The notes beneath the pieces are model-generated. The model was given only the letters and a program-made list of their open reading frames with translations, searched no databases and was not told the DNA's origin. The translations under genes were made by a program, and so were the position numbers. From an uncultured Acetatifactor sp. (GTDB lineage Bacteria > Bacillota > Clostridia > Lachnospirales > Lachnospiraceae), in contig CAJTPN010000010.1 in assembly GCA_910578185.1 (NCBI GenBank), positions 1 through 64,000 on the forward strand: a stretch of DNA of 64,000 bases, given 5' to 3'. Positions 53,387 to 62,964 of this stretch are shown in pieces (positions within the stretch are counted from its first letter, which is position 1; every line of letters begins with the position of its first letter).

Positions 53387-54868
53387 TTAATAGGTTTTTC
53401 GGGCGGTCTGAATCGGTTCGCTGGTCAGATCCACGCCAAGCTTTTTGTAAATTTTGATATCCACCTCGGAGAGCATCACGGAGGTGTGTGCCTGGCAGCC
53501 TTTCAGCCGGGGAAGCTGCTCAAGGGAACGTTTTGCGTTTTCATCCCCGCAGGCGGCGAGGGTCAGGGCAATCAACACTTCGTCCGTGTGGAGACGGGGA
53601 TTTTTGCCCCCCAGGTATCGCACTTTCAGATCCTGAATGGGCGCGATGGCTTCCGGCTTAATCAGCTTGATATCATGCTCCACATCTGCCAGGTATTTCA
53701 GAGCATTCAACAATAATGCCGCAGACGCGCCCAGAAAATCGGAAGTTTTGGAGGTAATGATTTGTCCGTCAGGCAGTTCGATGGCGGCGGTTGGGACGCC
53801 CAATGCCTCCGCCCGTTCCTTTGCGGCGGCTGTTACCTTACGGTCAGCCGGGGTAATCTTGGCCTGTTTCATCAAGAGCTCAATTTTATAAACTTCCGTT
53901 TCAGATGCCTCGTCCCTGACCGCCTTATTCAGGGCGGTGTAATATCGGCGGATGATTTCCATCTTGGAAGCGTTGCAGCAGACTTCGTCATCTATAATGC
54001 AGTTTCCGGCCATGTTTACCCCCATATCAGTAGGAGACTTGTAGGGATTGTTTCCGTAAATTCCCTCAAAAATGGCGTTTAACACCGGGAAAATTTCGAT
54101 ATCCCGGTTATAGTTTACCGTGGTTTCGCCGTATGCCTCCAGGTGGAAGGGATCGATCATATTGATATCGTTCAGGTCGGCGGTGGCGGCCTCATACGCC
54201 AGATTAATAGGATGCTTCAACGGAATGTTCCAAATGGGGAACGTTTCATATTTTGCGTATCCGGCTTTGATGCCGCGAAGATTATCATGGTAAAGTTGTG
54301 AAAGGCAGGTGGCCATTTTGCCGCTGCCGGGGCCGGGGGCCGTGATTATCACCAAGGGTCGGGAGGTCTCTATATAATCGTTTTTTCCGTAACCGTTTTC
54401 GCTGACAATCAGAGGCACGTTGGCCGGGTAGCCCTCAATGGTGTAATGGAGATATACCTTTATGTTTTTCTTTTCCAGCTTTGCCTTGAATTGCTCCGCG
54501 CTGAGCTGGCCGGAAAAGTGAGTGATTACAACGCTTCCCACATAAAGGCCTTTGTTGAGAAATTCATCCCTCAGGCGCAGCACGTCCACATCATAGGTAA
54601 TTCCCAGGTCGCCGCGAACTTTGTTTTTTTCAATATCAAGGGCGCTGATGACTATGACAATTTCCGCATAATCCGACAACTGCATCAGCATTTGCAGTTT
54701 TGCGTCGGGGGCAAAGCCGGGCAGCACCCGGGAAGCGTGGTAATCGTCAAAGAGTTTTCCGCCGAACTCCAGATATAGCTTGTCCCCAAACTGGGTGATG
54801 CGTTCCTTGATATGTTCCGATTGCATTTTCAAATATTTTTCATTGTCAAATCCTGTTTGTGTATTCAC
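53387..54868 (-). CDS. DUF1846 family protein
   Basis: A 493-residue cytoplasmic protein found widely in Firmicutes. Typical features are GFDNEKYLKMQSEHIKERI at the start, a P-loop-like ITAPGPGSGKMATCLSQLYHDN (about 173-194) and DPFHLEAYGETTVNYNRDIE. The family has structures but no agreed function; the glycine-rich loop suggests nucleotide binding. The start is GTG 54868, six bases after GAGG. A divergent promoter region separates it from ftsH. Confidence 0.88.
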   Translation of the reverse strand: MNTQTGFDNEKYLKMQSEHIKERITQFGDKLYLEFGGKLFDDYHASRVLPGFAPDAKLQMLMQLSDYAEIVIVISALDIEKNKVRGDLGITYDVDVLRLRDEFLNKGLYVGSVVITHFSGQLSAEQFKAKLEKKNIKVYLHYTIEGYPANVPLIVSENGYGKNDYIETSRPLVIITAPGPGSGKMATCLSQLYHDNLRGIKAGYAKYETFPIWNIPLKHPINLAYEAATADLNDINMIDPFHLEAYGETTVNYNRDIEIFPVLNAIFEGIYGNNPYKSPTDMGVNMAGNCIIDDEVCCNASKMEIIRRYYTALNKAVRDEASETEVYKIELLMKQAKITPADRKVTAAAKERAEALGVPTAAIELPDGQIITSKTSDFLGASAALLLNALKYLADVEHDIKLIKPEAIAPIQDLKVRYLGGKNPRLHTDEVLIALTLAACGDENAKRSLEQLPRLKGCQAHTSVMLSEVDIKIYKKLGVDLTSEPIQTARKTY

Positions 54869-54940
54869 GGTCAGCCTCGTTTCTGTGTGTTGAAAAGGTA
54901 TGTTTCTGTATGGACATTAGGTCTTTTTTGGAACAAGGAT

Positions 54941-54949
54941 ATTATAACA
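54941..54949 (-). promoter_or_regulatory. Promoter for DUF1846-pyrG
   Basis: Minus-strand extended -10 TGTTATAAT (54941-54949), without a clear -35, about 75 bases before the GTG start. It shares the 320-base divergent gap with the ftsH promoter; nothing else is seen in that gap. Confidence 0.55.
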
Positions 54950-55100
54950 TAGATTTTTTTTTAGGGGAATGGATTTTTTGGGTTGGGGATAAAATAAATG
55001 ATAAAAGCATTTTTCTTTGCCTGAAACAGCAGGGTTTTGGAGAAAAAAGAAAAGTTTAGAAATCTTTAAGAGTTAATTTCTTTTTTTCACATTTCAACTA

Positions 55101-55129
55101 TTGATTTATCAAATGGTTCTATCTATAAT
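55101..55129 (+). promoter_or_regulatory. Promoter of ftsH
   Basis: TTGATT (55101-55106), a 17-base spacer and TATAAT (55124-55129), about 60 bases before the ATG at 55189. Confidence 0.8.
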
Positions 55130-55188
55130 AAAATAGATTTAATGACGATTCATAACCCGATGAAAAAATGGACGGAGACGGAGTTACT

Positions 55189-57519
55189 ATGGACAATCAA
55201 ATGAACCAATATGACAATGGCGGCGGCTACAACAATAATAACGGAAACCGGGGAAACATGCCCGGTAATAACGGAGGAAACGGAGATCAGCCCAGGAGAC
55301 CCAATATTATGATGGTGGTACTTGCGGTGTTGAGTACTGTTTTGCTGGTCTTTATGCTGTGGAATCTGCTGATGGGCAGCAACGGCAACGCCCAGGAAGT
55401 CAGCTATACCAAGTTCCTGGAGTATTTAAACGGGGATGAAGTGGAGGCGGTTGAGGTGCAGAGCACCGGTCAGGTGTTGTTTACCTTGAAAAGCAAGGAC
55501 ACATCCTCCAATCCGTCCGGCGCTTCGGGATATCCTTTTTATGGAAGCTTTAAGGTGACTTATTCCACAATTATTATGGAAGATTTGAACACGCTGACGG
55601 CGCGTCTGGAGGAACACGGGGTGGACGGAAGCCGTATCCTCAGCGATAATTCGGGCCGGATTCTGGACATTTTACTGTATGTGATTTTACCGGTGGCGCT
55701 GATGTGGGTGCTGTTGGGATTTGTATTTAGAAAGATGGGCGGAAGCGGCGGTCCTATGGGCGTGGGCAAAAGCAATGCCAAAGTATATGTGCAGAAAGAA
55801 ACAGGCGTCACTTTTAAGGATGTTGCCGGCGAGGACGAGGCAAAGGAATCCCTGGTGGAGGTGGTGGATTTCCTGCACAATCCGGGAAAGTATTCCAAGA
55901 TCGGCGCAAGATTGCCTAAGGGCGCATTGCTGGTGGGGCCTCCCGGAACAGGCAAGACGTTGCTGGCAAAGGCCGTGGCTGGAGAGGCCCATGTGCCGTT
56001 TTTCTCATTGACCGGTTCCGACTTTATAGAATTGTACGTGGGCGTGGGCGCAAGCCGCGTGCGTGATCTGTTCAAGGAAGCCACCAAGAATGCTCCCTGT
56101 ATTATTTTTATTGATGAGATCGACGCCATTGGGCGCAGCCGGGATTCCAAGTATGGGGGCGGTAACGAAGAGAGAGAGCAGACCCTGAATCAGTTGCTTT
56201 CCGAGATGGACGGATTTGACAGTTCCAAAGGTATTTTGATACTGGGAGCTACGAACCGGCCGGAGATATTGGATAAGGCGCTTCTGCGTCCCGGGCGTTT
56301 CGACCGGAGAATTATTGTGGATAAGCCGGATTTGAAGGGGCGCGTGGAGATATTGAAGGTTCACTCCAAGGATGTGAAAATGGATGAATCAGTGGATCTG
56401 GACGCCATTGCGCTTGCTACCAGCGGCGCGGTTGGTTCCGATCTGGCAAATATGATCAACGAGGCGGCAATCAATGCGGTGAAAGAAGGCAGAGAATATG
56501 TATGCCAGAAGGATTTGTTTGATGCCGTTGAGGTGGTTTTGGTTGGCAAGGAAAAGAAAGACCGCATTATGAGCAGGGAAGAGCGCAAGATTGTGTCCTA
56601 TCATGAGGTGGGACACGCGCTGATCAGTGCCCTGCAGAAGAATTCCGAGCCGGTGCAGAAGATTACCATTGTGCCCAGGACTATGGGGGCGCTTGGATAT
56701 GTGATGCATGTGCCGGAAGAAGAGAAGTACTTAAACACCGAGGCGGAGCTGCGCGATATGCTGGTGAGCCTGGTGGGCGGCAGAGCTGCAGAGGAAGTTG
56801 TATTTGACACGGTTACCACAGGGGCTGCAAACGATATTGAAAAGGCCACTGATATTGCGCGCAATATGGTAACGCGGTATGGTATGAGTAAGAAGTTTGG
56901 CCTGGTGGGATTGGCTACCATTGAGAGTCAGTATCTGGAAGGGCGTTCAGCGCTGAATTGCAGCGATACCACGGCGGCGGAGATCGATGCGGAGGTGGTG
57001 GCGATCCTGAAGGAAAGCTATGAAAAAGCGCTGGAACTGCTGCGGGAGAATCGGGAGGTGATGGATAAGCTGGCCGAGTTCCTGATTGAGAAGGAAACCA
57101 TCACTGGCAAGGAATTTATGGAAATATTCCGCAAGGAAAAAGGTTTGCCTGAACCCTCTGTGGAAGTTCCCCATGAAGAACCTGCGCGGGAGGACTTGGG
57201 GCCTAAGGCTTGGGACGAGGAAGGTAAAGAAACAAAAGCGCAAGTGGGAGGAAACTCTGGGACGGAATTCCCAGAAGGAGATGACGTGGAACCAGGGACT
57301 GTAAGCAAAGAGAACAGGGAAGGGGATTTTCAAAGTGCAGAGTCCTCTGAAATACCGACCCAAAGCAGAGAAGAAGGGGATGTTAGTACCCAACAGGAAC
57401 AAGCCGGACCAAAGGAATTGGAGCAGCAGGAAAACGATACGGAATCGAACGGGCAGCACAATGGGACGGAGAATAACGGTCAAATGGTGGGCAGATTTTC
57501 AAACGGTAAGATAGATTAG
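55189..57519 (+). CDS. ftsH: ATP-dependent zinc metalloprotease FtsH
   Basis: A 776-residue membrane protease that degrades misfolded or regulatory membrane and soluble proteins. A cytoplasmic Asn/Gly-rich start leads to helix 1 (about 40-62), an outer domain, helix 2 (about 157-180) and the AAA module with GPPGTGKT (250-257), FIDEIDAIGR and the second region of homology. The zinc site is HEVGH (H472, E473, H476), with the third ligand in TGAANDIEKATD (D549). A low-complexity Glu/Gln/Gly-rich tail of over 100 residues extends past the usual end. ATG 55189 follows ACGGAG; ATG 55168 has no site. Confidence 0.96.
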   Translation: MDNQMNQYDNGGGYNNNNGNRGNMPGNNGGNGDQPRRPNIMMVVLAVLSTVLLVFMLWNLLMGSNGNAQEVSYTKFLEYLNGDEVEAVEVQSTGQVLFTLKSKDTSSNPSGASGYPFYGSFKVTYSTIIMEDLNTLTARLEEHGVDGSRILSDNSGRILDILLYVILPVALMWVLLGFVFRKMGGSGGPMGVGKSNAKVYVQKETGVTFKDVAGEDEAKESLVEVVDFLHNPGKYSKIGARLPKGALLVGPPGTGKTLLAKAVAGEAHVPFFSLTGSDFIELYVGVGASRVRDLFKEATKNAPCIIFIDEIDAIGRSRDSKYGGGNEEREQTLNQLLSEMDGFDSSKGILILGATNRPEILDKALLRPGRFDRRIIVDKPDLKGRVEILKVHSKDVKMDESVDLDAIALATSGAVGSDLANMINEAAINAVKEGREYVCQKDLFDAVEVVLVGKEKKDRIMSREERKIVSYHEVGHALISALQKNSEPVQKITIVPRTMGALGYVMHVPEEEKYLNTEAELRDMLVSLVGGRAAEEVVFDTVTTGAANDIEKATDIARNMVTRYGMSKKFGLVGLATIESQYLEGRSALNCSDTTAAEIDAEVVAILKESYEKALELLRENREVMDKLAEFLIEKETITGKEFMEIFRKEKGLPEPSVEVPHEEPAREDLGPKAWDEEGKETKAQVGGNSGTEFPEGDDVEPGTVSKENREGDFQSAESSEIPTQSREEGDVSTQQEQAGPKELEQQENDTESNGQHNGTENNGQMVGRFSNGKID

Positions 57520-57524
57520 GTGTG

Positions 57525-57559
57525 CAAGCCTTTTCCAGAGAATGGGAGAGGCTTGTTTT
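57525..57559 (+). terminator. Terminator after ftsH
   Basis: CAAGCCTTTTCC (57525-57536) pairs over twelve positions, including two G-T pairs, with GGGAGAGGCTTG (57544-57555), and is followed by TTTT. It lies only 20 bases before the amidase start, so read-through is likely. Confidence 0.7.
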
Positions 57560-57579
57560 ACGGGAAGGATGTTTTGGAT

Positions 57580-58689
57580 ATGAAATTATTCAGGTGGAAT
57601 AAATTGTCAGGTAGGATCCTGGCAGGCGCTTTCGTCTTATTGGTTTTGGCAGCGGCTGGCTGTGGGCGGGAGGCCTCAGAGCCTTCCTGCTCCATCGAAG
57701 TCTTGGAGGGATTACCACAGGCCACAGGTAATCCTGAAGCGATGCCTACATATGCCCCCGATCATGCATCGGGAGCGGCAGGTACCGACGCACCGACGGG
57801 GGGAAGCACGCCCGGCGATACCACAGGTGGCTCCGGCACGCTCGGCGGTGACTCTACAAGTGGTTCCGGCACGTCCGCTGATAACACAACCAATGGCTCT
57901 GGTACTCCTGGCGGCGACACGACAATCGGTTCCGGCACCCCCGGCGGCGACGCGACAATCGGTTCTGCTACCCCCGGCGGCGACACAACCAATGGCTCCG
58001 GCACGTCAGGCGGCGACACCACAACCGGATCTGATACTTTTGGCGGCGGCGATGACGCAGCCCCTGTGATTGTGATTGATGCGGGACATCAGCAAAAGGG
58101 AAACAACGAGAAAGAGCCAGTGGGGCCGGGGGCGTCCGAGATGAAGGCCAAGGTTGCCTCGGGAACTTCAGGTGTCGTCAGTGGTCTGAAGGAATATGAA
58201 TTGACGCTGATGGTTGCGGAAAAGCTGGAAGAGAAGTTGATTTCGCGGGGATATGAAGTGATCATGGTCCGTACCGCTCATGATGTGGATTTGAGCAACA
58301 GCCAGCGGGCTCAGGTGGCAAATGATGCGAAAGCGGATGCTTTTATACGGATTCATGCCAATGGATCGGAGGATGCTGCGATCCAGGGAGCAATGACAAT
58401 CTGCCAGACCTCCGCCAATCCTTATAACGGGGACTTTTATCGGCAGAGCAGAGATTTGTCGGATGATGTGCTGGATGGTCTGGTGGAAGCAGCAGGCTGT
58501 AATAAGAGGCATGTGTGGGAGACGGATACTATGAGCGGGATCAACTGGTGTCAGGTACCGGTGACGATTGTGGAGATGGGGTACATGACAAATCCGGACG
58601 AAGATGCGCTTATGGCTACGGAAGAGTATCAGGACAAGATTGCGGAGGGTATTGCAAACGGCATAGATAAATTCTTGCAGGAGCAATAG
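57580..58689 (+). CDS. N-acetylmuramoyl-L-alanine amidase (Amidase_3), lipoprotein
   Basis: A 369-residue peptidoglycan amidase. A signal peptide ends in the lipobox LAAAGC (Cys29), then comes a Gly/Ser/Thr/Asp linker of about eleven-residue repeats (GSGTPGGDTTN and variants, about 80-160). The catalytic domain holds zinc ligands in VIVIDAGHQQ and FIRIHANGS and the glutamate in VEMGYMTNPDED. It cleaves between MurNAc and L-Ala. ATG 57580 (MKLFRWNK) begins a proper signal peptide; GTG 57520 would add residues overlapping the ftsH terminator. The linker length may vary by slippage. Confidence 0.9.
   Translation: MKLFRWNKLSGRILAGAFVLLVLAAAGCGREASEPSCSIEVLEGLPQATGNPEAMPTYAPDHASGAAGTDAPTGGSTPGDTTGGSGTLGGDSTSGSGTSADNTTNGSGTPGGDTTIGSGTPGGDATIGSATPGGDTTNGSGTSGGDTTTGSDTFGGGDDAAPVIVIDAGHQQKGNNEKEPVGPGASEMKAKVASGTSGVVSGLKEYELTLMVAEKLEEKLISRGYEVIMVRTAHDVDLSNSQRAQVANDAKADAFIRIHANGSEDAAIQGAMTICQTSANPYNGDFYRQSRDLSDDVLDGLVEAAGCNKRHVWETDTMSGINWCQVPVTIVEMGYMTNPDEDALMATEEYQDKIAEGIANGIDKFLQEQ
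57826..58040 (+). repeat. In-frame 33-bp coding repeats in the amidase linker
   Basis: About seven imperfect 33-base units encode G-S-G-T-x-G-G-D-T-T-x. The period keeps the reading frame, so copy number can change without breaking the gene. Confidence 0.7.
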
Positions 58690-58732
58690 AGGCGGACACC
58701 GAAGGTTGAGAAAACCAGGAAGAGGGCGGAGT

Positions 58733-60622
58733 ATGTTTCATATTGAAGAAGAATTGAAAAAGCTTCCCAAAGAACCGGGAGTGTACATTATGAGAGATGA
58801 CAAGGATGTCATTTTATATGTGGGCAAAGCGGTAAATCTTCACAATCGTGTACGTTCTTATTTCAGGGAAAATATTGGAAGAGGCCCCATGATTGACAAG
58901 ATGGTGTCGCTGATTGCCCGGTTCGAGTATATTGTGACGGACTCTGAACTGGAAGCGCTGGTATTGGAAAATAATCTTATCAAGGAGAATTCACCCAAAT
59001 ATAATACACTGTTAAAGGACGACAAAACATATCCCTATATCAAGGTGACGGTGGGAGAGGAATTTCCCCGTATTTTGTTTTCCCGCACCATGAAAAAAGA
59101 TAAATCAAAGTATTTTGGGCCATATACCAGTGCGGCGGCGGTAAAGGATACCATAGAACTGCTCAATAAACTCTACATGCTGCGGACCTGTAACCGCAGT
59201 CTGCCCAGGGATATCGGGGCGGAGCGGCCCTGTCTGAATTATCATATTAAACAATGTCTGGCGCCCTGCCAGGGCTATGTGGACAGGGAACAGTACCGGG
59301 AGCAGGTGGCACAGGCGTTGGAATTCTTAAACGGCAATTATAATATGATATTAAAGGACCTGGAAGCGAAGATGAAGGCGGCGGCGGAGCAGTTGGATTT
59401 TGAGTCGGCTGCCGGATATCGGGATTTGTATAACAGTGTAAAACAGGTATCCCAAAAGCAGAAAATTACGGACAGTGTGGGAGAAGATAAGGATGTGATC
59501 GCGCTGTATCAGGACGAGAGAGAAGCAGTGGTACAGGTTTTCTTTGTCAGGGATGGCAAACTGATTGGCAGGGAGCACTATTATATGACACATGTGTCAT
59601 CTGATAACAAGCCGGAAATTCTTGAGAATTTTGTAAAGCAGTTTTACGCGGGAACGCCGTTTATACCAAGGGAACTGATGCTGCAGTATGAGATTGGGGA
59701 CAGGGAATTAATTGAAAAATGGCTCACGGAGCGCAAGGGAGCCAGGGTTCACGTCCGTGTGCCAAAGATTGGTTCCAAAGAAAAGCTGGTGGAGCTGGCG
59801 GCTCAGAACGCAAAGCATATTTTACAGCAGGACAGGGAGCGGCTTAAGCGCGAGGAGGGGCGCACCATCGGCGCGGTGAAGGAAATCGCAGGAATTCTGG
59901 GGTTGGATCATATTGAACGAATGGAAGCTTTTGATATTTCCAACATCAACGGATTTGAAAATGTGGGCTCCATGATCGTATTTGAAAAGGGAAAACCAAA
60001 ACCCAGCGATTACCGTAAATTTCGCATTCGGACTGTGTCCGGACCGGACGATTATGCCTGTATGCGGGAGGTTTTGACCAGGCGCTTTCGACATGGTCTG
60101 GAGGAAAGTAAGGAGCTGGAAGAAAAGAAACTGGGGCCGGAGTATGGCAGCTTTACCAGGCTTCCAGATCTGTTGATGATGGACGGAGGCAGGGGACAGG
60201 TAAATATTGCCATGTCTGTATTAAAGGAGCTAAAGATATCCATTCCGGTTTGCGGCATGGTAAAGGATGACAATCATCGGACCAGAGGGCTTTATTACAA
60301 CAATGTGGAACTTCCCATTGACACCCGTTCTGAAGGCTTTAAGCTGATTACCAGAGTACAGGACGAGGCGCACCGCTTTGCAATCGAATATCATCGTTCC
60401 CTCCGCAGCAAGACACAGGTTAAGTCTGTATTGGACGATATTCCCGGCGTGGGACCAGCCAGGAGAAAGGCTTTGATGCGGCATTTTAAGTCCATTGAGG
60501 AGATCAGGTCTGCGTCCGTGGAGGAACTTTCGTCGCTTCTGGAGCTGAACCGCCGGTCGGCTGAGGAAATTTATAACTTTTTCAGAAAAAATTATCCCAC
60601 AGCCTTAGACAACCAAGTTTAA
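58733..60622 (+). CDS. uvrC: UvrABC system protein C
   Basis: A 629-residue excision nuclease subunit that cuts on both sides of DNA lesions. The GIY-YIG domain starts GVYIMRDDKDVILYVGKAVNLHNRV, the UVR segment is KMKAAAEQLDFESAAGYRD, and the C-terminal RNase H-like nuclease includes RMEAFDISNINGFENVGSMIVF and LLMMDGGRGQ. The last 50 residues hold the helix-hairpin-helix GVGPARRKALMRHF. ATG 58733 follows GAGGGCGGAG; TTG 58706 is an unlikely extension. It begins the conserved uvrC-hprK-glcK-murB-rapZ block. Confidence 0.96.
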   Translation: MFHIEEELKKLPKEPGVYIMRDDKDVILYVGKAVNLHNRVRSYFRENIGRGPMIDKMVSLIARFEYIVTDSELEALVLENNLIKENSPKYNTLLKDDKTYPYIKVTVGEEFPRILFSRTMKKDKSKYFGPYTSAAAVKDTIELLNKLYMLRTCNRSLPRDIGAERPCLNYHIKQCLAPCQGYVDREQYREQVAQALEFLNGNYNMILKDLEAKMKAAAEQLDFESAAGYRDLYNSVKQVSQKQKITDSVGEDKDVIALYQDEREAVVQVFFVRDGKLIGREHYYMTHVSSDNKPEILENFVKQFYAGTPFIPRELMLQYEIGDRELIEKWLTERKGARVHVRVPKIGSKEKLVELAAQNAKHILQQDRERLKREEGRTIGAVKEIAGILGLDHIERMEAFDISNINGFENVGSMIVFEKGKPKPSDYRKFRIRTVSGPDDYACMREVLTRRFRHGLEESKELEEKKLGPEYGSFTRLPDLLMMDGGRGQVNIAMSVLKELKISIPVCGMVKDDNHRTRGLYYNNVELPIDTRSEGFKLITRVQDEAHRFAIEYHRSLRSKTQVKSVLDDIPGVGPARRKALMRHFKSIEEIRSASVEELSSLLELNRRSAEEIYNFFRKNYPTALDNQV

Positions 60623-60634
60623 GTATGATACAAT
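60605..60634 (+). promoter_or_regulatory. Promoter for hprK with long leader
   Basis: TTAGAC (60605-60610), an 18-base spacer and TACAAT (60629-60634), spanning the end of uvrC. The predicted leader before hprK is about 250 bases. The sequence just after the -10 (AATAAGACCATATTC) is the same as after the rhaM -10. Confidence 0.55.
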
Positions 60635-60785
60635 AAGACCATATTCAAGGCTCCAGCCGCTTTGCGTCTGCCGCGCTGCGCGTTTTATTACCATGGCTTG
60701 TAAATCAAATGTTTGCTTTGCCGTCACTTGATTTTTTATGCACATGGTTATTCAGGCAGGAAGCGGCCAAATGGTCATCTGACAG

Positions 60786-60810
60786 GTTTGTGCCGGTGCG
60801 GAGCACAAAC
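60786..60810 (+). other. Hairpin in the hprK leader
   Basis: GTTTGTGC (60786-60793) pairs perfectly with GCACAAAC (60803-60810) around a nine-base loop. No known riboswitch is recognised in the 270-base gap. Confidence 0.4.
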
Positions 60811-60892
60811 GGGTTGGCGTTGTTCTGTGAAACCAAGTAAGCGCAATGATGACAAAACTGCTACAAAAATACCGCACGGAAACGAGGGAGAT

Positions 60893-61834
60893 ATGGATAG
60901 TGTTACATTGACCCGGCTGATTGAGAAGATGAAGCTGGAAAATCTTACCCCTGATCTGGATGTGAAGGGAATTCGTATTACGCAGCCGGACATCAACCGG
61001 CCTGCGCTGCAGATGGCAGGATATTTTGAGCATTTTGAGGCCACCCGGCTGCAGATTATCGGCTTTGTGGAGTATACGTATATGGAAAGCCTGCCGGAGG
61101 AACGGAAGCGGGAAGTCTATGAGGAGTTTATGGGCTATGATATACCGGCAGTGGTATTTTGCCGTGAGTTAAAGCCGGATCCGATCTTTGTGGAACTGGC
61201 GATTCGCCATAGGGTGCCTTTGCTTTCCTCCAAGAAGACCACTTCCGCCTTTATGGCTGAGACGATCCGTTGGCTGAATGTAAAGCTGGCACCCTGTATC
61301 TCCGTGCATGGAGTATTGGTGGATGTGTTTGGCGAGGGGTTACTGATCACTGGTGAGAGCGGCATCGGCAAGTCGGAGGCGGCCTTGGAGCTGGTGAAGC
61401 GGGGGCATCGTCTGGTCACGGATGATGTTGTGGAATTGCGCAAAGTCAGCGACGATACATTGATTGGTTCCGCACCCGATGTGACAAAACATCTGATTGA
61501 GCTGCGGGGTATCGGTATTGTGGACGTGAAGGCGCTGTTTGGCGCATCTTCCGTTAAGGATACGCAGAATATAGATCTGGTGATTCGGCTGGAAGACTGG
61601 GATAAGGATAAGGAGTACGACAGGTTGGGACTGGAAGAGAATTATACGGAATATCTGGGCAATAAAATTGTCTGCCACAATATTCCCATTCGTCCCGGGC
61701 GGAATCTGTCAATTATATGCGAATCCGCCGCAGTCAATCATCGCCAGAAAAAGATGGGCTATAACGCCGCACAGGAGTTGTATAATCGGGTGCAGAATTC
61801 CCTGGCGAAAAAAAGGGATGAGGATGAGGACTGA
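60893..61834 (+). CDS. hprK: HPr kinase/phosphorylase
   Basis: A 313-residue sensor enzyme that phosphorylates or dephosphorylates Ser46 of HPr and so sets CcpA-dependent catabolite repression. Key features are the catalytic His in SVHGVLVD (H139), the P-loop GESGIGKS (154-161), TDDVVELR (D177, D178) and the HprK signature LELRGIGIVDVKALFG-type segment (IELRGIGIVDVKALFG). ATG 60893 follows AGGGAG with a short gap; upstream in-frame starts add unrelated sequence. Its presence supports use of the cre site found at 21791. Confidence 0.96.
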   Translation: MDSVTLTRLIEKMKLENLTPDLDVKGIRITQPDINRPALQMAGYFEHFEATRLQIIGFVEYTYMESLPEERKREVYEEFMGYDIPAVVFCRELKPDPIFVELAIRHRVPLLSSKKTTSAFMAETIRWLNVKLAPCISVHGVLVDVFGEGLLITGESGIGKSEAALELVKRGHRLVTDDVVELRKVSDDTLIGSAPDVTKHLIELRGIGIVDVKALFGASSVKDTQNIDLVIRLEDWDKDKEYDRLGLEENYTEYLGNKIVCHNIPIRPGRNLSIICESAAVNHRQKKMGYNAAQELYNRVQNSLAKKRDEDED

Positions 61835-61875
61835 AAGTTCGACCTTTTGGCGTCAATAGGGGAAAGGCAGGATCC

Positions 61876-62820
61876 ATGAGTATGGAAAGATATATTTTTG
61901 GTGTGGATGTGGGAGGAACCACCGTTAAGCTTGGCTTGTTTGGTGAGAAAGGCAATCTTTTGGATAAATGGGAGATTCCTACGGTGAAGGCGGATGGAGG
62001 CGCTGCGATTCTGCCCCATGTGGCGGAGAGTATTCTGACCAAGATGGCGGAAAAGGGCATTGGGGAGCAGGAACTGGCTGGAATCGGTGTCGGCGTACCG
62101 GGAGCGGTGGACGAGAGAGGTACGCTGGTGGGCGGTGCGGTCAACATTGGCTGGAAGCCTTTTAACATACCGGAGGCACTTCAAGCATATATTAAGGTAA
62201 CGGTAAAGGCAGTGAATGATGCCAATGCGGCTGCATTCGGTGAAATGTGGCAGGGCGGCGGCAAAGGCGCGAACAACCTGGTGGCAGTGACGCTCGGTAC
62301 CGGTGTGGGCGGCGGTATCGTGATTGATGGACGTATTGTGACAGGCGCCGTCGGTGCTGCCGGCGAGATCGGACACATTCATCTGGAGGATGGAGAAACG
62401 GAAGCCTGTGGCTGTGGAAACAAGGGATGTCTGGAACAATATGCTTCCGCAACGGGAATCGCGCGGCTTGCCAGGAGGAGACTTGCACAGGATGGCGCGC
62501 CTAGCATCCTGCGGGAAGGCGAAGTGTCTGCAAAGAGTGTGTTTGATGGGGTGAAAGCCGGGGATAAAATTGCCATCGAAATTGCAACTCAGTTCGGAGC
62601 CTACTTGGGAAAGGGGCTGGCGGTGGTTGCGGCGGTGGTGAATCCTGAGATCTTTGTGATCGGCGGAGGCGTGTCAAAAGCCGGGGAGATTCTTTTGTCT
62701 TTTGTGAAACCGGCGTTTGCCCAATATGCATTTCCGGCGTGCAGAGAAACGGGATTTGCTCTGGCGGAGTTGGGAAATGACGCGGGGATTTACGGAGCGG
62801 CAGGTATTATCCTGCTGTAG
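61876..62820 (+). CDS. glcK: ROK-family glucokinase
   Basis: A 314-residue sugar kinase that makes glucose-6-phosphate from glucose and ATP. The N-terminal ATP loop is FGVDVGGTTVKLGLF; the sugar-binding and catalytic region includes VNDANAAAFGE; the ROK zinc signature is CGCGNKGCLEQYASA (about 176-190). It lacks a DNA-binding domain, so it is an enzyme and not a ROK repressor. It lies 41 bases after hprK, as in many Clostridia, and would phosphorylate glucose released by MalQ. Confidence 0.93.
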   Translation: MSMERYIFGVDVGGTTVKLGLFGEKGNLLDKWEIPTVKADGGAAILPHVAESILTKMAEKGIGEQELAGIGVGVPGAVDERGTLVGGAVNIGWKPFNIPEALQAYIKVTVKAVNDANAAAFGEMWQGGGKGANNLVAVTLGTGVGGGIVIDGRIVTGAVGAAGEIGHIHLEDGETEACGCGNKGCLEQYASATGIARLARRRLAQDGAPSILREGEVSAKSVFDGVKAGDKIAIEIATQFGAYLGKGLAVVAAVVNPEIFVIGGGVSKAGEILLSFVKPAFAQYAFPACRETGFALAELGNDAGIYGAAGIILL

Positions 62821-62964
62821 GGATAGTCTGTTTGTTGGTTTTATTTGCATGTGTGATCGTATAAACGCTGTGCCGCCGAAACCGGAAGCCCTAAACCTGT
62901 ATAAGTGTCAAAGAGGTGCAGCCGGATTCGGCGGATCAATTTATTTTAAAGGGAAGTCAATGCA

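Noticed and set aside
61876..62820. ROK-family repressor
   Set aside because: There is no N-terminal DNA-binding domain; the protein starts directly with the ATP-binding motif, so it is a kinase.
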